NCBI RefSeq assembly: GCF_006016075.1
Contig: NZ_CP040093.1
Location: forward strand, 558,001 to 622,000
Direction of reading: 5' to 3'
Length of the DNA: 64,000 nt
Origin: Caloramator sp. E03
Lineage (GTDB): Bacteria > Bacillota > Clostridia > Clostridiales > Caloramatoraceae
This document shows positions 53,018 through 62,217 of this stretch, in pieces. The notes below the pieces were generated by a model. It had not been told where the DNA came from. It saw only the letters and a list, made by a program, of their open reading frames with translations, and made no database searches. A program made the position numbers and the translations under genes. The first letter of the stretch is position 1; each line of letters starts with the position of its first letter.

Positions 53018-53099
53018 TAGGTGATGAAGTTCGCCATAAAGCATCTTGTTAAAGATTGATAACTTCTGCAATATTTATTATGCAGAAGTTTTATTTTTA
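53018..53099 (+). promoter_or_regulatory. crcB motif: Fluoride riboswitch (crcB motif) with overlapping intrinsic terminator
   Basis: The aptamer (about 53018-53069) follows the conserved pattern: AGGTGATG, GTTCGCCATAAA, a small hairpin ATCTT/AAGAT, then TTGATAACTTCTGC. Stem P1 pairs GAAGTT (53026-53031) with AACTTC (53061-53066); the pseudoknot pairs GGTG (53020-53023) with CGCC (53032-53035). The 3' strand of P1 is also the 5' half of a perfect ten-pair terminator AACTTCTGCA/TGCAGAAGTT (53061-53090) followed by TTATTTTT. Fluoride binding would hold P1, block the terminator and switch the operon on. Identified by eye from the known consensus. Confidence 0.85.
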
Positions 53100-53111
53100 G
53101 GAGGTAGTGCA

Positions 53112-54053
53112 ATGGATTTAAATGTTTTTGTAGATTTTAAAAACAAAATAATAGAAAATGTTTCAAAAGTAATCGTTGGCAAAAACGATGTTATTGAACT
53201 TATAACCATTTCCTTTATTTGTGGAGGTCATGTGCTTTTAGAAGATATCCCGGGAGTTGGTAAAACTATGCTTGTTAAAGCCTTTGCCAGCTCTATAGGC
53301 TGTGACTTTAAAAGAATTCAATTTACTCCTGATCTTCTTCCATCAGACCTTACAGGAATAAACTTTTATAATCAAAAAAGCTGTGAATTCGAATTTAGAA
53401 AAGGTCCCTTATTTACTAACATAGTTCTTGCTGATGAGATTAATAGGGCAACTCCAAGAACACAATCAAGCCTCCTTGAAGCTATGGAAGAAAGTCAAAT
53501 CACAGTGGATGGTCAAACAAGGAAATTAAGCCATCCATTTATGGTACTTGCAACTCAAAATCCTGTTGAATCATTCGGTACATTTCCACTTCCTGAAGCA
53601 CAACTTGATAGGTTTTTTATGAGAATAAGAATGGGTTACCCCTCAAGACGAGAGGAAATTGAAATTATAAATAGAAATAAAGATAATAATGTAATAAATA
53701 ATTTAAACCCGGTTGTAACTTTGGATGAAATTAACTATGTTAAAAATAACTTTTCAAATATAAATATATCATCAGATGTCATGGAATACATTATGGATAT
53801 AGTTGAAGCTTCAAGAAAGGATGAAAAAATACTGCTTGGAGTAAGCCCAAGAGGAACGATTGCTCTTTTTAAAGCTTGCCAAGCAAAAGCAGCAATTGAA
53901 GGCAGAAGATATATCTTACCTGAAGATGTAAAGTATCTCTCACCTTATGTTTTAAATCACAGGATAATCCCTAAAGGTGTTAATAAAACAAATAATGCAG
54001 ATCTAATAAAGTATATGCTTAATAGCATAAAAGTACCAGTTGAAAATTATTGA
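53112..54053 (+). CDS. MoxR-family AAA+ ATPase
   Basis: The 313-residue MoxR ATPase is a chaperone-like AAA+ protein that usually acts with a VWA or DUF58 partner. Motifs are Walker A 'EDIPGVGKTMLVKAFA' (about residue 42), Walker B 'IVLADEINRATPRTQSSLLEAMEE', sensor 1 'VLATQNPVESFGTFPLPEAQLDRF' and the lid 'LGVSPRGTIALFKACQAKA'. ATG 53112 follows TTAGGAGGT; the frame continues upstream, but that part lies in the riboswitch terminator. It is the first gene of the operon, 12 bp before the DUF58 gene. Confidence 0.95.
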   Translation: MDLNVFVDFKNKIIENVSKVIVGKNDVIELITISFICGGHVLLEDIPGVGKTMLVKAFASSIGCDFKRIQFTPDLLPSDLTGINFYNQKSCEFEFRKGPLFTNIVLADEINRATPRTQSSLLEAMEESQITVDGQTRKLSHPFMVLATQNPVESFGTFPLPEAQLDRFFMRIRMGYPSRREEIEIINRNKDNNVINNLNPVVTLDEINYVKNNFSNINISSDVMEYIMDIVEASRKDEKILLGVSPRGTIALFKACQAKAAIEGRRYILPEDVKYLSPYVLNHRIIPKGVNKTNNADLIKYMLNSIKVPVENY

Positions 54054-54064
54054 GGTGCATAATT

Positions 54065-55186
54065 ATGATTTACGCTGCCCTTTTGATTATAATACTAGGC
54101 TTTATTTTAAATAACCTGTCTAAAAAATATATGATACATAATCTTGAATATAAAAGAAGATTGTCTAAAAACATAGTTGAAATAGATGAGGAATTTGAAA
54201 TTTCATCAATAATTGAAAATAAAAAAATCCTTCCTATAACTTTTATGCAGATTACTGAAAAGTTTCCTGATTCAATATACTATAAGTTTGATGCTAACAT
54301 TTTAGAATCAGCTAATTACCTATTTCACAAAGCAACCTACACACTTTTGCCCTATCAGAGAATTAAAAGAACTTATAAAGCAAGTTGTAAAAAAAGAGGA
54401 AGATTTTATTTTTATGATGTAGTTTTAACTTTAGGAGATTTTTTAGGACTTGATACCTATAGCAAAGCAATTGATTCATCTCTTCAAATAATTGCTCTTC
54501 CTAAATCTATAATTTTGAATAATGTTTTAAAGCCTTATGGGGATTATTATGGAGATATATCTGTTAAAAGATGGATAATTGATGACCCTGATCATATAGT
54601 AGGGATTAGGGAATACACGCCTTTTGATCCACAAAAGTTTATACATTGGCCTACTTCTTTAAAATCTAATAAGCTTATGGTTAAAAAATTTGATTTTACA
54701 TCTGAAAATACTGCCCTCCTACTTCTTAATATAGAATGTAGAAAACCCTTTTGGATAGAAATAGATGAAAATAAAATAGAAAAATGCTTTTCAATTGCAA
54801 GAACAATAATTGAAGAATTACAGTCAGAAGGAATACCTTATGCTTTTGTAGATAACATACAAGGAAGCGATTTCTCACTAAAAAACAATAATTTTGTTTC
54901 TGGTTATGGTTTTTCGATGATGAATCAAATACTTGAAAATCTCGGAAAGGCATCCTTTGGAATTGAGCAAGAATTTGAATTAATATTAGAACATGTAATT
55001 TCTAACCCAATGAATTTTAAAACTACAATCATAATAACTCCTTTTTTACTTGAAAGTTATGTAGAGTATATTAATAAAATTTGTGATATTACAAATAGTA
55101 TTGTATTAATATCAATGGATGATGAAAACCTTTCAAAAATAAATAATAAAGTTTTAATCTTTACTGAAAGGAGTGAGCCTATTTGA
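54065..55186 (+). CDS. DUF58-domain membrane-associated protein
   Basis: The 373-residue protein has an N-terminal hydrophobic segment (about residues 2-20) and a beta-rich region, then the DUF58 core: 'GDISVKRWIIDDPDHIVGIREYTPFDPQKFIHWPTSLKSNKLMVKKF' region near residues 170-220. It continues into a VWA-like fold ('TALLLLNIECR'). DUF58 proteins are the standard partners of MoxR ATPases and are linked to envelope integrity, but their biochemical role is unclear. ATG 54065 follows GAGGTG at 7 bp. The end overlaps the next gene by 4 bp. Confidence 0.9.
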   Translation: MIYAALLIIILGFILNNLSKKYMIHNLEYKRRLSKNIVEIDEEFEISSIIENKKILPITFMQITEKFPDSIYYKFDANILESANYLFHKATYTLLPYQRIKRTYKASCKKRGRFYFYDVVLTLGDFLGLDTYSKAIDSSLQIIALPKSIILNNVLKPYGDYYGDISVKRWIIDDPDHIVGIREYTPFDPQKFIHWPTSLKSNKLMVKKFDFTSENTALLLLNIECRKPFWIEIDENKIEKCFSIARTIIEELQSEGIPYAFVDNIQGSDFSLKNNNFVSGYGFSMMNQILENLGKASFGIEQEFELILEHVISNPMNFKTTIIITPFLLESYVEYINKICDITNSIVLISMDDENLSKINNKVLIFTERSEPI

Positions 55187-56439
55187 ATAACATCCTTTTA
55201 ATAAAGATAGTTAATTTCTTTTCATTTTTATTTTTGATTTTAAACTTCATATTATTACTTATGAACATAATAAATAATAATAGCCTGTTTTTTGTCTATA
55301 TTACTATTTTCTCATTTATAGCTTATGAATTAAAATCAAAAAAAAATACTTACCTTTATATTTTTTGTATTTTTCTAGTAATTCCACTATTTTTTTATCA
55401 TTCAATCATTTATATTCTTTTTATCATTACAATTTATTTTTTCACATTTTACTTTATTTTTTATAATATAGATAATATGAACTATAGCCTTTCAATTGAA
55501 CAATTTACAAAAGAAATGTATGTAGTGTTAGCAGTTATTATAATAGGATTAATAGCTCAAAAGACTGCTTACTTAAACAAAGTATCAGGACCTTACATAA
55601 TATTATTTCTAATATCATCTATAGTGCTTTTAAGAACATTAAGATATATCAATTACAATGGTTATGACAAAAAAATCGATAGAATTAATTTAATTTATTC
55701 CACTTTAATTGCAGCTTTAACCTTTACACTTAGTTTAGATAATATAAGGCAAAAAATTATACTATTATTAATAAAAGCTTATTATACTTTCATTGATATA
55801 CTCATGTTCTTATTTTCGTGGCTATTTATTTTAATAGGGTACATTCTTGCTTTTATAGTTGATATATTAAAAAAGATAATCGATAAAAAATCCTTTAGAG
55901 ATATAAATATACAAATACCAAAAATCCAGATAGAAGACATAAAAATTTCAGGTCCTCAAAACATGACTAATTTAATTTCATCAAACCCAATTTTAAACAT
56001 TATATTAAAAAGTTTGATATTTATTCTATTAATCTATTTAATAGCTAAAATATTTAAACGTCAATACTACCTTAATGAAGCAACGGAATTTTATACTGAA
56101 AAAAAAGAATATATCAAAGAAAACAAAAACAACTTATTTAGTAGTTTTAAAAAATATATTTCTAATAAAAAGCCTAAAAATTATAATGAACTAATAAGAT
56201 TTTATTATTTAAAATTTATAAAAAAATCTATGTTAAATAGAATAGAAATTAAAAATAGTGATACAACCTTTGAAATAAATAAAAAATGTGAAAAGATCTA
56301 TGACAGTAAACTATTAAATGATATAAGAAGCATTTACATAAAAATCAGATATGAAGATATAAAAGCCGATAAAAAAATGTTTAAAGATTTTTATGAACAT
56401 TATAAAAAACTTAAAGCAACCAAAATTACAGGCAGGTAA
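55183..56439 (+). CDS. Multi-pass membrane protein, DUF4129-like C-terminus
   Basis: The 418-residue protein has about eight hydrophobic helices: six or seven in residues 1-230 and one near 270-295. A basic cytoplasmic tail follows whose pattern ('NYNELIRFYYLKFIKKS', 'YIKIRYEDIKADKKMFKDF') resembles the DUF4129 tail of the transglutaminase-like proteins that complete MoxR-DUF58 operons. The transglutaminase domain itself is missing, so this is a reduced form. The start is a TTG overlapping the DUF58 stop (TTGA), with GGAGTG upstream. Very A/T- and Ile-rich. The role is unknown. Confidence 0.8.
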   Translation: MNNILLIKIVNFFSFLFLILNFILLLMNIINNNSLFFVYITIFSFIAYELKSKKNTYLYIFCIFLVIPLFFYHSIIYILFIITIYFFTFYFIFYNIDNMNYSLSIEQFTKEMYVVLAVIIIGLIAQKTAYLNKVSGPYIILFLISSIVLLRTLRYINYNGYDKKIDRINLIYSTLIAALTFTLSLDNIRQKIILLLIKAYYTFIDILMFLFSWLFILIGYILAFIVDILKKIIDKKSFRDINIQIPKIQIEDIKISGPQNMTNLISSNPILNIILKSLIFILLIYLIAKIFKRQYYLNEATEFYTEKKEYIKENKNNLFSSFKKYISNKKPKNYNELIRFYYLKFIKKSMLNRIEIKNSDTTFEINKKCEKIYDSKLLNDIRSIYIKIRYEDIKADKKMFKDFYEHYKKLKATKITGR

Positions 56440-56456
56440 AACCTACCTGTAATTTT
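56422..56456. terminator. Bidirectional terminator between the MoxR operon and recJ
   Basis: AAAATTACAGGCAGGT and ACCTACCTGTAATTTT form a sixteen-position stem (one mismatch or wobble) with a three-base loop. It overlaps the stop codons of both converging genes. Confidence 0.88.
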
Positions 56457-58209
56457 GTATAATCAGATTAACTGATTTAAAACCCATATATTCATTAATA
56501 TCTATATTAAAGGCAATATCAATCATTATATCATTTTGAATACCTTTATATAGTTTTTCAAGCTCTTTTATGCCAAATTTGTTGATAATATAATCTTCAA
56601 ACTTGTCTATTTCTCCAAAGTATAAACCATCTAAGGCTACCTTATTATTTCCACAATGTAACTTGAGCTTTAATACATTCCCTTTTTCCCCTAATTTCAT
56701 AGCTCTTAATATCTTTACGTTTTTTTCAGCAAATAAAGGCTTTTCATTGCTTTTCCCATAAGGTTCAAGAAGTTTTAATTCTTGTGCTAATTCAATTGTT
56801 ATTTCACTTAATGGAAGCTGCATATCTAAATATATTTTCCTTACTAAATCATCTTCAGCAATATTACTATCAGAGTTCAATTTCTCTCTTAAAACATCAA
56901 TCTTTGATTTTTCAATTGAAAGTCCTGCTGCTAATGGGTGTCCTCCAAATTTAATTAAAATATCCCTGCACCTTAAAAGGCCTTCAAATATATTATAGCT
57001 ATCAATACTCCTTCCGGAGCCTTTAACACAATCCTCTCCATCTGTCAATATTATTGTTGGTTTATTATATATTTCCTTAACCCTTCCTGCAATAATACCT
57101 GCTATGCTTTCATGTATCTGTGCATTATATACCACTAATATGTTATCTTTCTTTAAATCACTACTTTCAATTTCTTCTAATACATCTCTTACACCTTTAA
57201 CAGTCATATTCTTTCTTTCCTGATTTAATTCTACAAGTTCCTTTGAAATTTTTACAGCTTCTTCTTTATCTCCTGTTAAAAAAAGTTCTACTCCCCTTTT
57301 TGCCACATCAAGCCTTCCCGTTGCATTTATGCAGGGTCCTATTATAAATCCTAAATGGTAGGTAGTTATACTTCTGCCATCAAGGCCTGATTCTTTAATC
57401 AATTCTTTAAGTCCTATGTTTTGAGTGTTATTAATTATTTCAAGACCTTTTTTAACTATTATCCGGTTTTCTCCTATTAAATCAACAACATCACAAACCG
57501 TTGCAATTGCAACAAATTCAATAAAAGATTCTATTTCTTTTCTGTCAATACCTCTCTTTTTATAAAGTAATTCAATAAATTTATAAGCAACTCCTGCACC
57601 ACAAAGCCCCTTAAAAGGATAGCTACAATCTTCTTGTTTTGGATTAATTATAGCATCTGCACAGGGCTTTATATATTTTCTTTTACCATTTTCATCATCT
57701 TCAAAAGGTACATCATGATGATCTGTAATTACAACTTTAATTCCTCTATTTTTGGCATACTCAATAGGTTCTATGGCAGATATACCATTATCACAGGTTA
57801 TTATAGTTGAAACTCCTTCTTGTATTACCCTATCTATTATGTTTATATTTATTCCATATCCATCATTTATTCTATGGGGTATCTCATATATAACATCAGC
57901 TCCCAATCTTTTTAAGGCTTTATAAAGTATATAGATACTTATAACCCCATCAACATCATAATCTCCTATAATGGCAATTTTCTCATTCTTATTAATGCTA
58001 TCTATTATAATATCAGTACCATTATCATTATCTTTCATAAGTTCTGGATTATTCATATATTTCATATCAGGATTTATAAAAATTTTTGCACTCTCATAAT
58101 CTATTATTCCCCTGTTTAGCAATACCCTACAGAGGACTTCACTTATTCCTAATTTCTTTGAAATATTAGTTATATCTGCATTTATATTTCTTAACATCCA
58201 CTTTTCCAA
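56443..58209 (-). CDS. recJ: Single-stranded-DNA-specific exonuclease RecJ
   Basis: RecJ digests single-stranded DNA 5' to 3' in recombination and repair. The 588 residues contain the DHH phosphoesterase motifs 'IAIIGDYDVDGVISIYILY' and 'VVITDHHDVP', the DHHA1 region 'FGGHPLAAGLSIEKS' and a C-terminal OB-like domain. I choose the TTG at 58209 (MEKWMLRN) after AGGGGG, because the TTG at 58218 is too close to that site. It follows secF, as is usual in Clostridia. Confidence 0.95.
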   Translation of the reverse strand: MEKWMLRNINADITNISKKLGISEVLCRVLLNRGIIDYESAKIFINPDMKYMNNPELMKDNDNGTDIIIDSINKNEKIAIIGDYDVDGVISIYILYKALKRLGADVIYEIPHRINDGYGININIIDRVIQEGVSTIITCDNGISAIEPIEYAKNRGIKVVITDHHDVPFEDDENGKRKYIKPCADAIINPKQEDCSYPFKGLCGAGVAYKFIELLYKKRGIDRKEIESFIEFVAIATVCDVVDLIGENRIIVKKGLEIINNTQNIGLKELIKESGLDGRSITTYHLGFIIGPCINATGRLDVAKRGVELFLTGDKEEAVKISKELVELNQERKNMTVKGVRDVLEEIESSDLKKDNILVVYNAQIHESIAGIIAGRVKEIYNKPTIILTDGEDCVKGSGRSIDSYNIFEGLLRCRDILIKFGGHPLAAGLSIEKSKIDVLREKLNSDSNIAEDDLVRKIYLDMQLPLSEITIELAQELKLLEPYGKSNEKPLFAEKNVKILRAMKLGEKGNVLKLKLHCGNNKVALDGLYFGEIDKFEDYIINKFGIKELEKLYKGIQNDIMIDIAFNIDINEYMGFKSVNLIIQNYR

Positions 58210-58277
58210 CAGAGCCAACCCCCTGCATATTATATTCTACACTATTATAATATCAGGAATATAAATATGCAAATTAA

Positions 58278-58299
58278 AAGAGCCATGTAACTGGCTCTT
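58278..58299 (-). terminator. Terminator of secF
   Basis: AAGAGCCA-N6-TGGCTCTT is an eight-pair hairpin overlapping the secF stop, followed on the minus strand by TTAATTT. It may be leaky, with some transcription continuing into recJ. Confidence 0.75.
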
Positions 58300-59167
58300 A
58301 TGCAATCTTTCCTCTTTTTTCTAACATCACCCAGATTGGGCTTGCAATAAATATTGATGAATAACATCCACTTATTATACCAACTATCAGTGGAAGAGCA
58401 AAATCTTTGATTGAAGAAACGCCAAAGATATATACCGCAGTTATTGTAAATAATGTAGTTAAAACTGTATTTATAGATCTTGAAAGGGTTTGAGTAATAC
58501 TTGCATCTGCTGTAATAGCAAAGCTCTTATATTTTCCTAACCTTCTGTTTTCTCTAATCCTATCGAAAACAACTATTGTGTCATTTATTGAATAACCAAG
58601 TATTGTAAGCATAGCTGCAATAAAGCTGCTATTTACAGGTATCTGTAAAACTGCATAAACAGAAACCATAACGAGAAGGTCATGCAAAAGTGCTATAATT
58701 GCTGCAACACCTGATTTTAATTCAAATCTAAAAGATGTATATATAAGTATACCTAAAGTTGCAACTATTGATGATGTTATAGCCTTTTGTCTTAATTCTT
58801 TTCCTATTGATGGTCCTATTCTCTTAGTAGCTTCACGTGCAGTATCATCAAGTTGATACTTTGCCTTTATTTCATTGAAAAGCTGTGCAATTTGGTCATC
58901 AGTAAAATCTTTACTGCTTATTTCAACTTTCTTACCTTCAAGTATCTCTCTTGCTGATGCTTTTGGATCATATTTTGCTGCTATTTTTCTAATATCCTCA
59001 ACATTAAAATCCTTGCCTATCTTTATTGTAACTACTGTACCACCCTTAAAATCAATTCCATAATTAAGGTCTTTTATAAGCCATGTACCTACACCTATTA
59101 TAATTATGATTAATGAAATACTAAACCATAACTTCCATCTCTCAACTATCTTAAACATCTTTTCCAT
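58298..59167 (-). CDS. secF: Protein translocase subunit SecF
   Basis: SecF (289 residues) works with SecD to pull exported proteins through SecYEG using the ion gradient. It has six membrane helices; an N-terminal helix (about 15-33) is followed by the conserved 'DLNYGIDFKGGTVVTIKIG', the extracytoplasmic domain, and then 'ILGYSINDTIVVFDRIREN' with the conserved D and R near residue 200. GGGGGTGG precedes the ATG, 11 bp after secD. SecD and SecF are separate proteins here, unlike the fused SecDF of Bacillus. Confidence 0.96.
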   Translation of the reverse strand: MEKMFKIVERWKLWFSISLIIIIIGVGTWLIKDLNYGIDFKGGTVVTIKIGKDFNVEDIRKIAAKYDPKASAREILEGKKVEISSKDFTDDQIAQLFNEIKAKYQLDDTAREATKRIGPSIGKELRQKAITSSIVATLGILIYTSFRFELKSGVAAIIALLHDLLVMVSVYAVLQIPVNSSFIAAMLTILGYSINDTIVVFDRIRENRRLGKYKSFAITADASITQTLSRSINTVLTTLFTITAVYIFGVSSIKDFALPLIVGIISGCYSSIFIASPIWVMLEKRGKIA

Positions 59168-59178
59168 GTCGCCACCCC

Positions 59179-60417
59179 CTATTTAACAGACGGTCTGTAG
59201 AAATTCACATTAGTAATAATTCCTGAATTAACAAAGGATTTTAGCAGGAATCTTGTTATAGTTATTGCAGTAAATAAGCTGCATAAAACACCTATATTTA
59301 AAGTTAATGCAAATCCTTTTACGGAACCAGATCCTAAGAAATAAAGCACAAATCCAGCAATAAGAGTTGTTATCTGTGAATCAAATATAGATGTAAATGC
59401 CTTATGGAAACCTAAATCTACAGCTGTCTTTAGGGATTTTCCAAGGTTTAACTCTTCCTTTATTCTTTCGAAAATAAGTACATTAGCATCTACCGCCATA
59501 CCTATTGAAAGCAAAAGCCCTGCTATTCCTGGTAGTGTTAATGTTGCTTTTATTGATACAAAAACCAAAACAGTTAATATCATATAAACAACAAGGGCAA
59601 GATCCGCAATTAAACCTGGTATTTTATAATATAGGAGCATAAAAATCATTACAAGGGAAATACCTATTACTGCTGCCTTTTTACTTGTTGGAATAGCTTC
59701 AGCACCAAGAGTTGGCCCTATAGTTTCAACTGTAGCAGCACTTAATTTTATAGGCAATGCACCGGATTTTATAATACCTGCAAGTCTCTTTGCTTCTTCA
59801 ACATCCTTACTTCCTGTAATTATAGCTTCTCCGTTTGGTATAACTTCTTGAACTGTAGGATTTGAAACCATATCATCATCCATATAAATTGCAATCTGCT
59901 GTCCCTTAAACTTTGCAGTAGCCTCTGCAAACTTTTTAGCTCCATCATCCTTTAACTTTAATTGAACAACTGGCTGATTATTTCTTGAATCAACACCAAC
60001 AGTTGCATCAGCAACATCTTTACCTGTTAAAATTACATTATTATCAGGTCCTATAAATTTAAGTTCTCCTGTCTTTCCAATTGCATCAAGGGCATTCTTA
60101 GCATCGTAAATTCCAGGAATTTCAATTCTTATTCTATTCACTCCAGGAATTATAGCAACTGTAGATTCTTTAACACCAAGATTATTTATTCTAAGATCAA
60201 GAAGCTGCCTTGTTCTTTCAAGATCTTCCTTTGAAACTTGTCCAATAGCTTCCTCTTCAATATATACTCCGCCCTTTAAATCAAGACCAAGTGAAAGTAA
60301 ATTTTTTATAGGTCTTACTTCATAATTTCCTAAATTAAGGCCGTTAAGTAATGTGTAGGCAAAAAATAAAATTAAAAATGTACTGATTATAAATGCGAGC
60401 ATACCTCTTTTTCTCAT
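59179..60417 (-). CDS. secD: Protein translocase subunit SecD
   Basis: SecD (412 residues) has an N-terminal helix, the P1 extracytoplasmic domain starting 'LSLGLDLKGGVYIEEEA', and five C-terminal helices with 'GIAGLLLSIGMAVDANVLIFERIKEELNLG' (conserved D near the channel). ATG 60417 is preferred because AAAAGGGGG lies 6 bp upstream; a GTG at 60435 would put that site inside the gene. It is followed by secF at 11 bp. Confidence 0.95.
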   Translation of the reverse strand: MRKRGMLAFIISTFLILFFAYTLLNGLNLGNYEVRPIKNLLSLGLDLKGGVYIEEEAIGQVSKEDLERTRQLLDLRINNLGVKESTVAIIPGVNRIRIEIPGIYDAKNALDAIGKTGELKFIGPDNNVILTGKDVADATVGVDSRNNQPVVQLKLKDDGAKKFAEATAKFKGQQIAIYMDDDMVSNPTVQEVIPNGEAIITGSKDVEEAKRLAGIIKSGALPIKLSAATVETIGPTLGAEAIPTSKKAAVIGISLVMIFMLLYYKIPGLIADLALVVYMILTVLVFVSIKATLTLPGIAGLLLSIGMAVDANVLIFERIKEELNLGKSLKTAVDLGFHKAFTSIFDSQITTLIAGFVLYFLGSGSVKGFALTLNIGVLCSLFTAITITRFLLKSFVNSGIITNVNFYRPSVK

Positions 60418-60487
60418 ACGCATCCCCCTTTTCACGTTGCTATGTTCTATTATACATCTATAGACATTTTAAGTCAACTTAACAGAT

Positions 60488-61858
60488 TTATTCAACACTG
60501 TTATTTTCTGATAGTTTAATTTTTATTGCAATTGCACATTCAATTCTCTTTTTCATCATGCTGCATCCTAACTTATAAGGCTTATATATATCCTCATTGA
60601 AATTATAATTGTTTGCCTGGCATCCACCACTGCAGTAAAATCTTGCCCAACATTCAAGACAATCTGTCTTGTTATATATATGTCCATTTTTAAACTCATT
60701 AACTATTTCTTTATTTAAAGTGCCTTCAAAAACATTACCCATATTGTATTTTTCATTTCCGACAAACTGATGACATGGATATATATCTCCCTTTGGAGTT
60801 ACAGCAACATATTCATGGCCTGCTCCGCATCCTGATATCCTTTTATATATACAAGGTCCTCCATTTACATCTATCGCAAAATGATAGAATTTAAAGCCAT
60901 TTCCTTCTCTATTTCTTCTTATTATCTCATCAGTAAGCTTATCATATTGCTCAAAAATCTGTGGTAAATCTTCCTCCTTTAATGCAAGAGGGTTATCATC
61001 AGGAAGGACAACTGGTTCTATTGAAATCTCTTTAAATCCTTCATCAGCAAGATGTAAAACATCGTTATAAAAATCAAGATTTTCATGGGTAAAAGTACCT
61101 CTTACATAATACTGCTTTCCTTCTTTTCTTCTTGAAATCATATCCTTAATCTTTGGCATTATGTCCTTATATGTTCCTGATCCATCTCTTCTTATCCTTA
61201 TTTTATCATTTACCCTTTCTCTTCCATCAATGCTTAAAACAATGTTCCCCATATTATCATCTATATATTCCATAATCTCGTCATTTAAAAGAGTTGCATT
61301 TGTTGTTATTGTAAATCTAATATTTTTATTATATTTTTTTTCTTCTTCCTTTGCATATTCTATTATTTTTTTTATAACTTCAAAATTTAATAAAGGCTCT
61401 CCTCCAAATAGATCTATCTCAATATTGCGCCTTGGACCTGAATTTTTAATTACAAAGTCTATCACTTTTTTACCAACATCAAAGCTCATAAGCTCACTTT
61501 TACCATGATAATTTCCTTCTGAAGCAAAGCAATATTTGCATCTTAAATTACAGTCATGAGCTATATTAAGGCATAAAGCTTTTATATATGATGGTCCTTC
61601 GCCATTTAAAATAACGTCTTTATATATATCTTCAGTATATAACATTTTTTCTTTCTTCAAATATTCAATTTCCTCAATACCTTCTTCAATCTCATCTTTA
61701 GAATATTTATCTTTTAAAATTCTATATATTTCCTCTTTGTTTTTTGCTTCATAATGATCCAAAATATCATACACTACATCATCTACAACATGTATTGCTC
61801 CACTGTTAACATCAATTACTATGTTTAAGCCACATTGTTTATACTTATGAATCTTCAA
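60488..61858 (-). CDS. scfB: SCIFF peptide maturase (radical SAM/SPASM thioether-forming)
   Basis: ScfB installs thioether crosslinks in the six-cysteine SCIFF peptide. The 456 residues have an N-terminal peptide-recognition (RRE-like) region, the radical SAM cluster motif in 'IAHDCNLRCKYCFASEG' (CxxxCxxC, about residue 103), 'DLFGGEPLLNFEVIKK' and a C-terminal SPASM domain with many cysteines ('GCGAGHEYVAVTPKGDIYPCHQF', 'CLECWARFYCSGGCQANNYNF'). The start is TTG 61858, 7 bp after AAGGAGG. The substrate peptide is encoded 114 bp upstream. Confidence 0.96.
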   Translation of the reverse strand: MKIHKYKQCGLNIVIDVNSGAIHVVDDVVYDILDHYEAKNKEEIYRILKDKYSKDEIEEGIEEIEYLKKEKMLYTEDIYKDVILNGEGPSYIKALCLNIAHDCNLRCKYCFASEGNYHGKSELMSFDVGKKVIDFVIKNSGPRRNIEIDLFGGEPLLNFEVIKKIIEYAKEEEKKYNKNIRFTITTNATLLNDEIMEYIDDNMGNIVLSIDGRERVNDKIRIRRDGSGTYKDIMPKIKDMISRRKEGKQYYVRGTFTHENLDFYNDVLHLADEGFKEISIEPVVLPDDNPLALKEEDLPQIFEQYDKLTDEIIRRNREGNGFKFYHFAIDVNGGPCIYKRISGCGAGHEYVAVTPKGDIYPCHQFVGNEKYNMGNVFEGTLNKEIVNEFKNGHIYNKTDCLECWARFYCSGGCQANNYNFNEDIYKPYKLGCSMMKKRIECAIAIKIKLSENNSVE

Positions 61859-61942
61859 CTTTGCACCTCCTTAAAATAGTACTTTTTTATAATAATATAA
61901 ACTTAAAAATAAATAAAGCAAAAATATTTAAAAATTTAAAAA

Positions 61943-61964
61943 GCAGTAACTTTTATGTTACTGC
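61943..61964 (-). terminator. Terminator between scfA and scfB
   Basis: On the minus strand GCAGTAAC-N6-GTTACTGC is a perfect eight-pair hairpin followed by TTTTTAAATTTTTAAA. It would give more scfA message than scfB message by partial termination. Confidence 0.85.
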
Positions 61965-61972
61965 CATTTTAT

Positions 61973-62113
61973 TTACTTGCTTTCACATTCAAGATTTGCA
62001 ACTGTACAGGAAGTTTTGCATGCTGACTGGCAGGAATTTGCACATTCTTTACATCCTGGCTTATTTATGCTTGACTTTAATACTCCATAATTTATTGTCT
62101 TTATATGTTTCAT
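61973..62113 (-). CDS. scfA: SCIFF ribosomal peptide precursor (six cysteines in forty-five residues)
   Basis: The 46-residue peptide starts 'MKHIKTINYGVLKSS', a leader conserved in the family. Cysteines are at positions 21, 24, 28, 32, 36 and 43, with a threonine at 34 and further Ser/Ala acceptors between them. It is the substrate of the maturase ScfB, which links cysteine sulfurs to alpha-carbons. AAGGAGG precedes the ATG. SCIFF is found in almost all Clostridia; its biological role is not known. It is too short for standard gene callers to trust. Confidence 0.96.
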   Translation of the reverse strand: MKHIKTINYGVLKSSINKPGCKECANSCQSACKTSCTVANLECESK

Positions 62114-62217
62114 GTTAAATTCCTCCTTTAGCTACTTAATTATATTATTAATTTAACTACTAAATTATAACATACAATATATTATTACTCAATACTTACA
62201 GCAGGTATTATAATAAA

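Noticed and set aside
53046-53111. Upstream extension of the MoxR frame
   Set aside because: It lies inside the riboswitch and terminator hairpin. The ATG at 53112 has an excellent ribosome binding site and matches the family start.
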